64,000 nt of DNA from Calothrix sp. 336/3 (GTDB taxonomy: Bacteria; Cyanobacteriota; Cyanobacteriia; Cyanobacteriales; Nostocaceae), in NCBI RefSeq assembly GCF_000734895.2, contig NZ_CP011383.1:1-64000 (forward strand). The letters run 5' to 3'. Shown one piece after another: positions 1 through 7,893 of the stretch; the first letter of the stretch is position 1, and every line of letters starts with the position of its first letter. Under the pieces are notes generated by a model that did not search any database, was not told the origin of the DNA, and was given only the letters and a program-made list of their open reading frames with translations. Both the position numbers and the translations under genes were made by a program.

Positions 1-55
1 TGTTGCTAGTTGAACCTCTTGTCAATTTTTCTCTTCCTAAAGTAACAAAAGAGGG
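1..55 (+). mobile_element. Right end of an IS701-family element (truncated by window)
   Basis: These bases match the right end of the complete IS701-family element at 17029-18468 almost base for base, from the last transposase codons (Ala-Ser-stop) to the terminal repeat ending in GAGGG. The rest of this copy lies outside the window. The five bases after the end are ATAAG, the expected place for a 5-bp target duplication, but the left flank is not visible so this cannot be confirmed. Confidence 0.9.
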
Positions 56-269
56 ATAAGCAGAGAAAAGGCTGCGGTGTGGCGTAATTTGCAATATTAT
101 TTTGAACCCACAAGCCATGAAACCTTATTGCACAGATTGCTCAAAGAGGCTGATGTGGTTGACCCTGGACTGGGTTCAACTTTGCGGGTGTTGGAGCGAC
201 ACAACTTATCCATACAGCTATCTCAGCAATCCCCTTCCTTCTTAGGATTCCCACTAAGGTGGCTAGGGC

Positions 270-391
270 GATCGCCCTACTCAAACTCATTACTGATGGT
301 TTCGGGTGATTAGCCCTGATGGTACGGTATATGGGTTAATAGTAATTTTTTACACAACATATGTGTTGCAAGCTACGGATAGGGAGTAGGG
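270..391 (+). repeat. Diverged duplicate segment, copy 1
   Basis: This stretch is similar over its whole length to 1382-1507. Both copies share the core GATGGTACGGTATATGGGT and read in one frame as a peptide containing PDGTVYG before a stop. The flanks differ. The most likely meaning is two decayed copies of the end of one gene. A reading frame from a GTG at 77 to 313 enters this copy in another phase and has no recognisable family, so I do not call it a gene. Confidence 0.5.
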
Positions 392-476
392 TTAGATTTT
401 ATTGCTCGCGTGTAAAATCCCATCCCCTTGTGTGTGGGGATATAAGCACGGTTAATTGTCATTCAATATTACTTAG

Positions 477-800
477 TTAAAGGTTCAATATCTCATCGAT
501 TTTTCGACCTAAATTAGCCATAATTGATGAAGCTTTCATCCCTCTGACTCGATTTTCACTGCTTTTATCAATAATCGCCTTCCAACCTTCTTCTGCCACA
601 GGTAATAATTGCTGTTTTACTTCAGGTGATAAATCCAACGTTGTGGAAAGCAAATCTAAAACGTCGTAAACATCACTTTTAGCATCAGAAAACAAGTCTG
701 TCTCCGATGCATCCCAGGCACTCTCATTGGCAATTGATACTTTATGACGGAGCAGTCGCAATGTTTCTGGCTCTTTAGGAAACTCTTGTTGATTGCTCAT
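477..800 (-). CDS. Hypothetical protein, 107 aa
   Basis: I do not recognise this protein. It is a small, acidic, mostly helical-looking polypeptide without membrane segments or cysteines. The start is supported by AGGAG a few bases upstream of the ATG on the minus strand. It sits alone upstream of the HNH nuclease gene on the same strand, about 110 bases apart, so cotranscription is possible but not shown. A role as an antitoxin or accessory protein cannot be argued from sequence. Confidence 0.6.
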   Translation of the reverse strand: MSNQQEFPKEPETLRLLRHKVSIANESAWDASETDLFSDAKSDVYDVLDLLSTTLDLSPEVKQQLLPVAEEGWKAIIDKSSENRVRGMKASSIMANLGRKIDEILNL

Positions 801-910
801 TGCTTTTTCTCCTAGTAATTCTTTACTTCAGCAACGCCATGCTTGATAAAGTATACTACTCTGTACTTTGTTCGCATTAATACCTTTGTATAGAGTATTT
901 TCTACATTAC

Positions 911-1207
911 CTACCACAAAGACAACTGCCCAGGTGAAACATTCGACTTCCCACCTTGATGGTAATGAAGATGACACCCACTACATAGAGCTATAAGGTT
1001 TTCTCTATGGTTATTTGCAGGATTCCTATCCCAATGATGTACCTGTAGGGTGTAAACTCTGCGTTGGGAGAAGGATAGTTTTGATGTGTCTTCACCTGGA
1101 GCAATGCATTTTAATCCACACCTTTGACAACACCATCCAGCCTCTTGTTTCACTGATAGGGCAATTTCTGACCAATTTTCTGGGTAAAGCGAATGGGTGA
1201 ATGTCAT
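911..1207 (-). CDS. HNH endonuclease domain protein
   Basis: A 98-residue protein with the layout of a minimal HNH nuclease: a first zinc-type pair CQRCG near residue 28, the catalytic-type LQVHHWDRNPANN around residues 54-66 (His-His, then Asn), and a second pair CSGCH near residue 75 followed by further histidines. Such proteins cut DNA and occur as homing-type, restriction or phage-associated nucleases. The length is normal for stand-alone HNH proteins of cyanobacteria. No methyltransferase partner is directly adjacent; the one 390 bases away looks like a small-molecule methyltransferase. Confidence 0.85.
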   Translation of the reverse strand: MTFTHSLYPENWSEIALSVKQEAGWCCQRCGLKCIAPGEDTSKLSFSQRRVYTLQVHHWDRNPANNHRENLIALCSGCHLHYHQGGKSNVSPGQLSLW

Positions 1208-1597
1208 CTTTAACCAAGGTTATGGGTTTTTAAGATTTTAATATGAGTGCGGTGTGTAGGTTGATGAATTTTGATTAATTTGGCAGCGATCGCATCATAC
1301 GGGAGAGTGCGCCATCGTACACTAAACTCTATGCAATGGCAACGAGAACACCTCTGTTCTATCACCGAACTATGTCAATTTGATAATCGCGCTACTCAAA
1401 GTCATTGCTGATAGTTTCGGATAATTAACCCTGATGGTACGGTATATGGGTCAATAGTGATTTTTTACACAACAGATGCGGCGGAAGCTGCGGGTAGGGA
1501 ATGGGTGGGGAAGAAGGGGTGAGGGCAATTTGTAGTATATATTGTATGATTCAGCGTTACAATGACTGAAATTTAATCATTACGGTATGGGGGACAA
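1208..1597. other. Intergenic, holds duplicate segment copy 2
   Basis: No intact gene is seen between the HNH nuclease and the methyltransferase genes. Bases 1382-1507 are the second diverged copy of the segment at 270-391, here reading as INPDGTVYG followed by about twenty more residues before a stop. An AT-rich stretch just upstream of 1598 probably holds the methyltransferase promoter. Confidence 0.5.
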
Positions 1598-2404
1598 ATG
1601 AGACAAGACAAGGGATACACACTCGCCACTGGAGAGTCAGGAGCATATCGCTTACAAATCCTCAATGCAATCCACCAGCCATATACTGAGTTTTTACTGC
1701 AACGAGCAGGATTGTCACAAGGAATGCATGTAGCAGACATTGGCTGCGGCACAGGGAATGTCTCTTTTTTAATGGCATCCAAAGTTGGGCTTAGTGGTTC
1801 AGTTTATGGTGTAGATATGAGTGAGGCACAGCTAGACATAGCACGCTCTCAAGCAAAATCTCTCAACGGAGGCAATATAACATTTGTCTCTGGAAGTGCC
1901 TATGATACTGCATTACCTAAAGAATCCTTCGATTTAGTTTACTGCCGCTTTTTGTTGATGCATCTTAATCACCCCAGTGATGCGCTTCTTGAAATGCGAT
2001 CGCTCCTCAAACCCGGTGGATTACTTGTGTGTGAAGAAGCAGATTTTAGTACGGCTTTTTGTGAGCCATCCTTTGCGGCTCATGACCGTTGTTATGAAAT
2101 GTTAATTGCCCTTTCAAAAGAAAGAGGTCATAACTTTTGTATGGGAACCATGCTCTACCAGATATTTCTGGAGGTTGGGTTTGGCACTCCAGAAATGTCC
2201 TTTGTGCAGCCCGTTGTGATACATGGGGAAAACAAGCGTATTGTAGATTTGTCACTGATGGAGGCAAGAAACGCTCTAATTGAGGCTGGACTGACAACGA
2301 CAAGCGAATTTGACCAAACATCTGCTCAATTAAAAGAACTGGCTTTGGATAAAACTACAATGTTTGGCATTGCTCGTGTCACCCAAATTTGGGCAAGAAG
2401 GTAA
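1598..2404 (+). CDS. Class I SAM-dependent methyltransferase
   Basis: A 268-residue protein with a Rossmann-type methyltransferase fold. Motif I is VADIGCGTGNVSF near residues 45-57, an acidic residue ending strand 2 follows in VYGVDMSEAQ, and the motif IV/post-I region reads FDLVYCRFLLMHL near residue 110, then LKPGGLLVCEE. This is the Methyltransf_11/25 type that usually acts on small molecules or quinone-like substrates; the substrate cannot be deduced. The ATG follows the purine-rich GGGGGAC. It is a single gene with no obvious partner. Confidence 0.85.
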   Translation: MRQDKGYTLATGESGAYRLQILNAIHQPYTEFLLQRAGLSQGMHVADIGCGTGNVSFLMASKVGLSGSVYGVDMSEAQLDIARSQAKSLNGGNITFVSGSAYDTALPKESFDLVYCRFLLMHLNHPSDALLEMRSLLKPGGLLVCEEADFSTAFCEPSFAAHDRCYEMLIALSKERGHNFCMGTMLYQIFLEVGFGTPEMSFVQPVVIHGENKRIVDLSLMEARNALIEAGLTTTSEFDQTSAQLKELALDKTTMFGIARVTQIWARR

Positions 2405-2508
2405 GCTTTGAGGAGACGAATGCTACAGCCCTATTCCCTCAACCTGAAAATAATAGTTGAGATTCCTTGAATTGTTTTAAATATCTTCGTTTAATTAATA
2501 CCAGTAAA

Positions 2509-2615
2509 TTAAGTGCAAGAAACTTCCCACAACAACCGTTCAATTTCTGCCACTAACGCTATGCGATCGCCCCCTTCGTCTTTTCCCCCAGAACTACCCA
2601 GGCAAATACAATCCT
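2509..2615 (-). pseudogene. Possible C-terminal gene remnant
   Basis: On the minus strand an open frame reads through GGDRIALVAEIERLLWEV and ends in a stop at 2509. This looks like the conserved tail of a protein with the front part missing. I do not recognise the family. The rest of the interval 2405-2684 shows nothing else. Confidence 0.3.
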
Positions 2616-2684
2616 CTACTATCAAGCTTGTTTAGGGTATGAATACAACAATTCGTGTGGCTAATCAAGGGTATTTGAAATAAC

Positions 2685-2918
2685 TTATTCACCATAAATC
2701 TCTTTGAATACAGCTTCTAGCCCCACATTTAAATCTTGCAGTGCTGCGTCTATGCTTTCATAACTTTCTTTCCCTTCCCAGAGCATTCCACCACAATCGA
2801 GTGCGCGGATAAAAGAATTGAGAGGACTATCTACGTCATAACCAATTTCAATCCAGCCTTCATGTTCATCCACCCAACGAGCAATATTTGGATAAGTTTT
2901 TTCAAATGAAACTTTCAT
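2685..2918 (-). CDS. Small conserved hypothetical protein, 77 aa
   Basis: An acidic protein of 77 residues with aromatic-rich beta-like segments (WIEIGYDVDSPLNSF) and a helical C-terminus. The layout resembles small cyanobacterial proteins of unknown function. The ATG follows GAGGGG, a good ribosome site. It starts 9 bases after the stop of the recombinase gene on the same strand, so the two are very probably one transcription unit. No catalytic residues are evident. Confidence 0.65.
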   Translation of the reverse strand: MKVSFEKTYPNIARWVDEHEGWIEIGYDVDSPLNSFIRALDCGGMLWEGKESYESIDAALQDLNVGLEAVFKEIYGE

Positions 2919-2927
2919 ATTTTCCCC

Positions 2928-3926
2928 TCACACCAAATCTGCCAAAATATCAGTCATCTGTTTCTGCAACTTCTGCCGATTGTCATCATATTTCATCACT
3001 GTATCAGGTTTGGCATGACGGCTAAACCTTTGAGTTGCCCGATAATTCCCATTATTCTTATCCAACACAGTTGTAATCGAACTATGTCTAATTCGGTGCG
3101 GTGACATTTGTTTGGTAATACCCACTTCTTTGCATAATCCCGACACTAATCGTCGAATCGCTTCCCCACTCAAACGCTTACCATTACCGTTATATGCAAT
3201 CACCGTAAACAAAGGCTGTCTAGTTCTGGTGGCTCTTTTACTGGCAATTAACCAATCAGCTACAGCTTCTACCGTCTTGCGACTCAAATCCACCACTATT
3301 TTTTGTGTACCCTTCCCCTTACCTAATATAGATAGGGTACTAGAAGCAGCATCAAAATCACCCACATTCAAGTTGCAGACTTCACTCCGCCGCAGGGCAT
3401 TATCCCAAAGTAAACGCAGTATGGCATAATCCCGTTTACCTTTGAGTGTCTCTCTATCCACCAACCCCAACACCTTAGCAAAATCTGTGGCAGCTATACC
3501 CGTGGTATCCCTATAGGACTCAACTTTTTCACCCTTAATATCTTCTAGGGTATAGTTACAAGCCCCTAACTTGCGCCCCATTACCGTCAGGGACTTAATT
3601 GCACTCAGTCTTCGATTTACCGTTGCTTCTGCCAATTGTTTCTTATTTACCAAATATGCCTTATATTTCAACACCACCGCCACCGCGTGACGCTGTTCTA
3701 GGTGTAAAAACTCTAACACCAAATCCTGTGAAGGTGACTTACCTGAGATAAATAAGAAAAAATCATTCAAATCTTTCTGGTAAGCCCTTTTTGTATTAGG
3801 CGATCGCGTGTCTGAGAGTAGCTGTTCAATAACATCAGGGTCGCCATCGATACAAAAATCCGAGCCAATAGTCAGGGCATAGGCATTTTCCAGAACAGTA
3901 ACACTCAAAGGTAAGTGGTCAGACAT
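2928..3926 (-). CDS. Tyrosine recombinase (XerC/D-like integrase)
   Basis: A 332-residue site-specific recombinase. The N-terminal SAM-like core-binding domain covers about residues 30-130. The catalytic domain has Arg179 in ALRRSEV, HRIRH at 277-281, a third-box His in FSRHAKP and the nucleophile Tyr313 in MKYDD. Such enzymes resolve plasmid dimers or integrate elements. All key residues are present, so it should be active. It is followed 9 bases later by a small gene on the same strand. The immediate surroundings show no obvious att duplication. Confidence 0.9.
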   Translation of the reverse strand: MSDHLPLSVTVLENAYALTIGSDFCIDGDPDVIEQLLSDTRSPNTKRAYQKDLNDFFLFISGKSPSQDLVLEFLHLEQRHAVAVVLKYKAYLVNKKQLAEATVNRRLSAIKSLTVMGRKLGACNYTLEDIKGEKVESYRDTTGIAATDFAKVLGLVDRETLKGKRDYAILRLLWDNALRRSEVCNLNVGDFDAASSTLSILGKGKGTQKIVVDLSRKTVEAVADWLIASKRATRTRQPLFTVIAYNGNGKRLSGEAIRRLVSGLCKEVGITKQMSPHRIRHSSITTVLDKNNGNYRATQRFSRHAKPDTVMKYDDNRQKLQKQMTDILADLV

Positions 3927-4223
3927 AGCAGAATAAATAGTGTGATAATGTCGCTTTCCGCACTATTCTATTTACTCACACAAGCAGAGCTGATAGTTAA
4001 CAATCCAAGTAAGTTATTTCACTGGGTGGTACAGTCCATCTTTGGGGTTATATCTCCACTTGCGTTTATTGGGGTCACGCTCCCTACACCATTTCTCAAA
4101 TTCTTCCTGGCTCATAGTTTCTCTACGTTCGCGCACCGTGGGAGCATTTGTACTGAGACGCATGGCAAATCTTTCCTCATCCAAGGGTTCAATTTGGGGT
4201 GGTGTTTGGCTATATTGCTGGGG

Positions 4224-5663
4224 GATTCGTGACAAGTTAAGGTTTTTGAGGTTTTGTCAAGAGCAGTATAGAGGGACTCAAAAAGCTGAGAAACTAGTAA
4301 TAGTGCATCTTTTGGTTCAAAATCATGCCAACCAAAAAACCGAGAAACCCTGACCATGTTCGTCGTCGAAACACCCCACTTGCGGATAATGAAGCAATAA
4401 GCGAACACTTAAAAAATTTGCTGAGTCCAGCAATATACGCTCAAAGTGCCTATTATCGAAGCCTTGGATTACGCGACCGTATACTTAATCTGTCATTAAT
4501 GGTTGCAGCGATGTTAACTGTGATTTGGCGGCAAGTAGCATCAGTACATGAACTAACTCGAATGTTGGAGCAGGAGGAATTGTTATGGGGTAAAGCTGTT
4601 AAAGTATCACAGCAGGGGTTGTCACAGAGGTTTCTCAGTTTTCCAGCAGAACTATTTGAACGAGTGTTTCACGATTTGTTACCATTGTTGAAATCGCGTT
4701 GGCTTCTTCGCGAAAAACGAACCCTACCAGCAGCAGTCAAATATGCCAAGAAGCATTTTGTGAATATATGGATTGCGGACGGGTCAACACTCGAAGCTTT
4801 ATTTCGTAAATTAGATAGTTTAAAAGATGTTCCACAAGGTAAGTTAGCCGGCAAAATATGTACAGTGATTGATTTGTTAACACGATTACCCGTACAAGTT
4901 TGGTTTCATACTAATCCCTTAGCACATGATACTAATTTTCTCGATGATTTAATTAATATTGCTAGTGCTAAAACCTTGCTAGTTCTCGACCGTGGCTTTT
5001 ATGATTTTGGTTTTTTCTTGCGCTTGATTGCCAAACAGGTTGATTTTATTACTCGCATCAAATCAAATGCAGTATTTGATGTTGAGCGAATTTTCAGCTA
5101 CGACTACACACTTCGAGACCGGATAATTTCCTTCAACACAGAGGATAAACACCAAAAAATATTACGTTTACGTCTCATTGAAGTCAAGCAAGGCAAGACT
5201 TGGTATGCCTATGTTACTTCAGTTTTAGATCCTCAAATTCTTCCACCTTATGTCGTTGCCGATCTTTATGCGAAACGATGGAGAATCGAAGAGGCATTTA
5301 ATACTGCCAAACGCTTGCTGGGGTTAAGTTATCTCTGGACAGGTTCTGTCAATGGTGTCAAGCTTCAAGTTTGGGCAACTTGGTTATTTTATGCAGTTTT
5401 AATCGACCTTGCAGATGCTGTTGCTGATGAAATAGCCCTCCCGTTTGAACGCATTTCTTTAGAGATGATTTTTCGTGGGCTTTACCATTTTAATCATGCT
5501 TATAACAAGGGTCGAGCAACCGATCCAGTTTTATTTTTTGCTGCTCCAGAGAACAAAAACCTTGATGTTGTTAAGACAATACGAAAAGAGCCTCAAACCC
5601 TTGACTTATCGCCTTTTCCTTTACCCTTGACAATTCCTGCTTTTCCTTAACTTGTTACTAATC
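4224..5663 (+). mobile_element. IS4-family insertion sequence, copy 1 (1440 bp)
   Basis: The left end is GATTCGTGACAAGTTAAGG and the right end is the imperfect inverted copy CCTTAACTTGTTACTAATC. The direct repeat TTGCTGGGG flanks both sides (4215-4223 and 5664-5672), so the target duplication is 9 bp. The transposase frame is intact. Copies 2 (25398-26837) and 3 (44128-45564) share the same ends. Copies 1 and 2 encode identical proteins, which suggests recent transposition. Confidence 0.97.
4325..5650 (+). CDS. IS4-family transposase (copy 1)
   Basis: A 441-residue DDE transposase. The first Asp lies in WIADGSTL (about residue 153), the second in LLVLDRGFYDFGF (about residue 222), and the signature YAKRWRIEEAFNTAK fits the IS4 pattern Y-x2-R-x3-E-x6-K containing the catalytic Glu. 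A preceding basic N-terminus is likely to bind the ends. It fills most of the element and stops a few bases before the right terminal repeat. The length is normal for the family, so it should be functional. Confidence 0.95.
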   Translation: MPTKKPRNPDHVRRRNTPLADNEAISEHLKNLLSPAIYAQSAYYRSLGLRDRILNLSLMVAAMLTVIWRQVASVHELTRMLEQEELLWGKAVKVSQQGLSQRFLSFPAELFERVFHDLLPLLKSRWLLREKRTLPAAVKYAKKHFVNIWIADGSTLEALFRKLDSLKDVPQGKLAGKICTVIDLLTRLPVQVWFHTNPLAHDTNFLDDLINIASAKTLLVLDRGFYDFGFFLRLIAKQVDFITRIKSNAVFDVERIFSYDYTLRDRIISFNTEDKHQKILRLRLIEVKQGKTWYAYVTSVLDPQILPPYVVADLYAKRWRIEEAFNTAKRLLGLSYLWTGSVNGVKLQVWATWLFYAVLIDLADAVADEIALPFERISLEMIFRGLYHFNHAYNKGRATDPVLFFAAPENKNLDVVKTIRKEPQTLDLSPFPLPLTIPAFP

Positions 5664-6144
5664 TTGCTGGGGATAATAACTTGATTTACGAGAACGGGAT
5701 GTGTTTACACTAGATTGCAGCTGCATCAACGCCCCCTCAAACCTGGCAAGTTGAGTACTTAGGGCTTCAAGTTTCCCCTCTAAGTTGCTTAACCTGGTTT
5801 CATCCTGGGGGTGGTTGGCACTTGACCCAATACTTTCTTTGAAACTAAAAAACTCTTCTTCTAGTTGATACAAGCGCACTTCTATACTAGCTTCTACACC
5901 TGGTACATCACCCAAAATATGGTATAGTCCCTGGATTACCAATTCGGTGGCAGTGGTTTTGCGTTCCCTGGCAGCTTTGCGTAGGGCTGCTGTTAAGGAT
6001 TTGGGGAGTTTGAAGTTAATGGATTCCCGTTCAATTGCCATATCTACACTTATTTATGTACGGTAGTGTAGATATTTTACCGGAGTGAGGGGTTAGGGAG
6101 TGCGATCGCCGCTCTGGAGAGTATCGCAACATCACATACATCAG

Positions 6145-6798
6145 CTACATAATATAGCCAGTTTTAGCAATTTCTGCATAAGACACCAGGTCTTCACTCA
6201 ATAGCTTATTCTCCCCTAGAAATTCATCTAGAACTTGCTCCACTAATTTCGGTGCTTCCATTTGAGTGTGACCAAGCCCATGCAATGCACTTTCCACACA
6301 AGCAATATTTGGTGATTTAAGAGCAAACGCTAACACCTCAACAACCTGTTCATATAAAAACTCTTTATCATCAGAGCCTTCCCAGTAATTAAGAGGAGTA
6401 ATATCCCATAACATATAGCAAATATCATTTAACGGTGAACTAGGCTCATCAAGATGGCTCAGAGTGGGAGTACAACGTTTTTCAAAGCAGTCAGAATACA
6501 AATGTTTGATAGCAACAATTGCTCTTGCTTTATCCTCACGAGGAACAGAAACACTCTTTAGTTGGAACATATAATCAGAGCAGGCATTCAAGAAAATATA
6601 CCAAAGTCCCTGATTGACCTGAGCATCATCGAATTGTAACAAGTCAATGCCACATCTATCCATTGTTTTTATAAATAGAGAAGTAAACTCTATATCGCTA
6701 ACCTCAAATTTCGGTGCATCAACATCGAAATACCATTGTGGGTCATGTACCGGATGGTTGAAAACATGATTTATCCATTCTTGATAACGGTCTATCAT
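6145..6798 (-). CDS. Hypothetical protein, 217 aa
   Basis: A 217-residue soluble protein that looks all-helical, beginning MIDRYQEWINHVF. It resembles hypothetical proteins of unknown function from cyanobacteria that monitor or pair with other genes by neighbourhood only, but I cannot name a family. It contains a short motif GLGHTQM near residue 180, of a kind seen in helical-repeat proteins. It is transcribed toward the interrupted gene at 4014-6041 with a gap of 100 bases. No signal peptide is seen. Confidence 0.65.
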   Translation of the reverse strand: MIDRYQEWINHVFNHPVHDPQWYFDVDAPKFEVSDIEFTSLFIKTMDRCGIDLLQFDDAQVNQGLWYIFLNACSDYMFQLKSVSVPREDKARAIVAIKHLYSDCFEKRCTPTLSHLDEPSSPLNDICYMLWDITPLNYWEGSDDKEFLYEQVVEVLAFALKSPNIACVESALHGLGHTQMEAPKLVEQVLDEFLGENKLLSEDLVSYAEIAKTGYIM

Positions 6799-7324
6799 AA
6801 GTAATCTTCTACGCCTTATGTGAGTGAGAGAGGGTTTTCAAGTAGCACTAATTTGATTTTGACTGGATGCAGTTTGCATTACTTCGTCACAAGGCTCAAC
6901 ACGCGGTCATTATACTTGATAGTTATTGCTTTTAATAGTATTTTTGTATTACTTAATTAGAGGTTGCGATCGCTTTGACTGAGATGCTCTTGAAAATTAT
7001 AGCGATCGCCAAACAAGCAATTTTCTTTGTGTGACAGTTTAGGTAATCCACCAGGGAGGTAATGCTCCTCCTATCTCTGTGTTAACGGCTTACGCCAAGC
7101 TACGCTAACAGCACAGCGCCTCACTTTAGCGCTTTGCGCCGCTAACACGAACGGCTTCAGGCACCGCTACTTTTACCCCGTGTTACAGCTCAAATTAATC
7201 CCTATCAGGAATTGAAACTTCCTAATCGCCTCCAGTTATTTCATCCCATTGGTTTTTTCCCGATTTAAAATTGAGCGATCGCGGTTTATTTAGCAGTAAG
7301 TATTTCCAGTTTGCCTCCCTAACC
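6799..7324. other. Intergenic with short palindromic repeats
   Basis: Two HIP1-type sites and a cluster of short repeats of the GCTAACAC/ACGCTAAC type lie near 7080-7180, as is common between genes in Nostocales. No gene is supported. A TTG at 7271 could extend the next frame upstream, but the ATG at 7325 is preferred. Confidence 0.4.
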
Positions 7325-7636
7325 ATGGTTCAACATCTCATTCCCGCCGAAATTCGACCTTTACCCAATCAATCGAAACAAGCTGCTTTATTGCTGCAAC
7401 GGCTGGGCTTTCAAATTCTGCATATCAGTCAAACCATTAGCATCCAAGCACCACGTCAGCTATGGGAGTCAACCTTTCATATCTGTTTCCAGCAGCAACA
7501 GAAAACTACGATAACAGAGATAGAAAATGAGGTTACATATTTGACGGCAGACACAAATCGTCTTATTCTTCCTGAAGAACTCCAAGGTCTAATTGCTGAG
7601 GTAACTTTTTTAGAACCATCAGAATTTTTGCCATAA
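7325..7636 (+). CDS. Stand-alone protease-propeptide-like protein
   Basis: A 103-residue protein that aligns with the N-terminal region of the subtilisin encoded downstream. Shared blocks are LLLQRLGFQILHI versus ALQALGFQIRHI, then SIQAPRQLWES versus SAEAPKELWER, then EVTYLT versus EVTYLS. It ends where the catalytic domain would begin. It may act in trans as an intramolecular-chaperone-like inhibitor of the neighbouring protease, or it may be what is left of a second protease gene. It precedes the protease on the same strand, separated by the 71-bp repeat array. Confidence 0.6.
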   Translation: MVQHLIPAEIRPLPNQSKQAALLLQRLGFQILHISQTISIQAPRQLWESTFHICFQQQQKTTITEIENEVTYLTADTNRLILPEELQGLIAEVTFLEPSEFLP

Positions 7637-7643
7637 CAAAGCC

Positions 7644-7893
7644 GAAGACAGGAAAATCATCGAGAACATGACATATCTTGTGAATCACTCAAAGACTGAC
7701 TTACTCTCAACTTAGAAGACAAGAAAATCATCGAGACTATGGCATATCTTGTGAATCACTCAAAGACTGACTTACTCTCAACTTAGAAGACAGGAAAATC
7801 ATCGAGACTATGACATATCTTGTGAATCACTCAAAGACTGACTTACTCTCAACTTAGAAGACAGGAAAATCATCGAGACTATGACATATCTTG
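7644..7893 (+). repeat. 71-bp tandem repeat carrying mini-cistrons
   Basis: Units begin at 7644, 7715 and 7786, with a partial fourth at 7857 that runs into the protease start. Each full unit contains an ATG followed by 14 codons and a stop, reading MTYLVNHSKTDLLST (MAYLV in the second). The fourth ATG is the protease start itself, where the sequence departs after MTYL. A period of 71 is not a multiple of three, so the units are separate short cistrons and not one repeated protein. Confidence 0.9.

Larger units (their letters stand above)
4014..6041 (-). pseudogene. Ribbon-helix-helix-like gene split by IS4-family copy 1
   Basis: The N-terminal part (5664-6041) begins MAIERESINFKLPKSL, like a CopG/Arc-type ribbon-helix-helix domain, and continues into a coiled-coil-like segment. 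The C-terminal part is 4014-4214. The insertion sequence 4224-5663 lies between them, flanked by the 9-bp duplication TTGCTGGGG. Removing the IS and one duplicate gives one exact frame of 192 codons across PQQYSQTPP. The intact protein was probably a DNA-binding plasmid protein. The present gene makes only a 127-residue N-terminal product. Confidence 0.85.

Noticed and set aside
7644..7893. CRISPR array
   Set aside because: The repeats are contiguous 71-bp units without unique spacers and they contain small reading frames.
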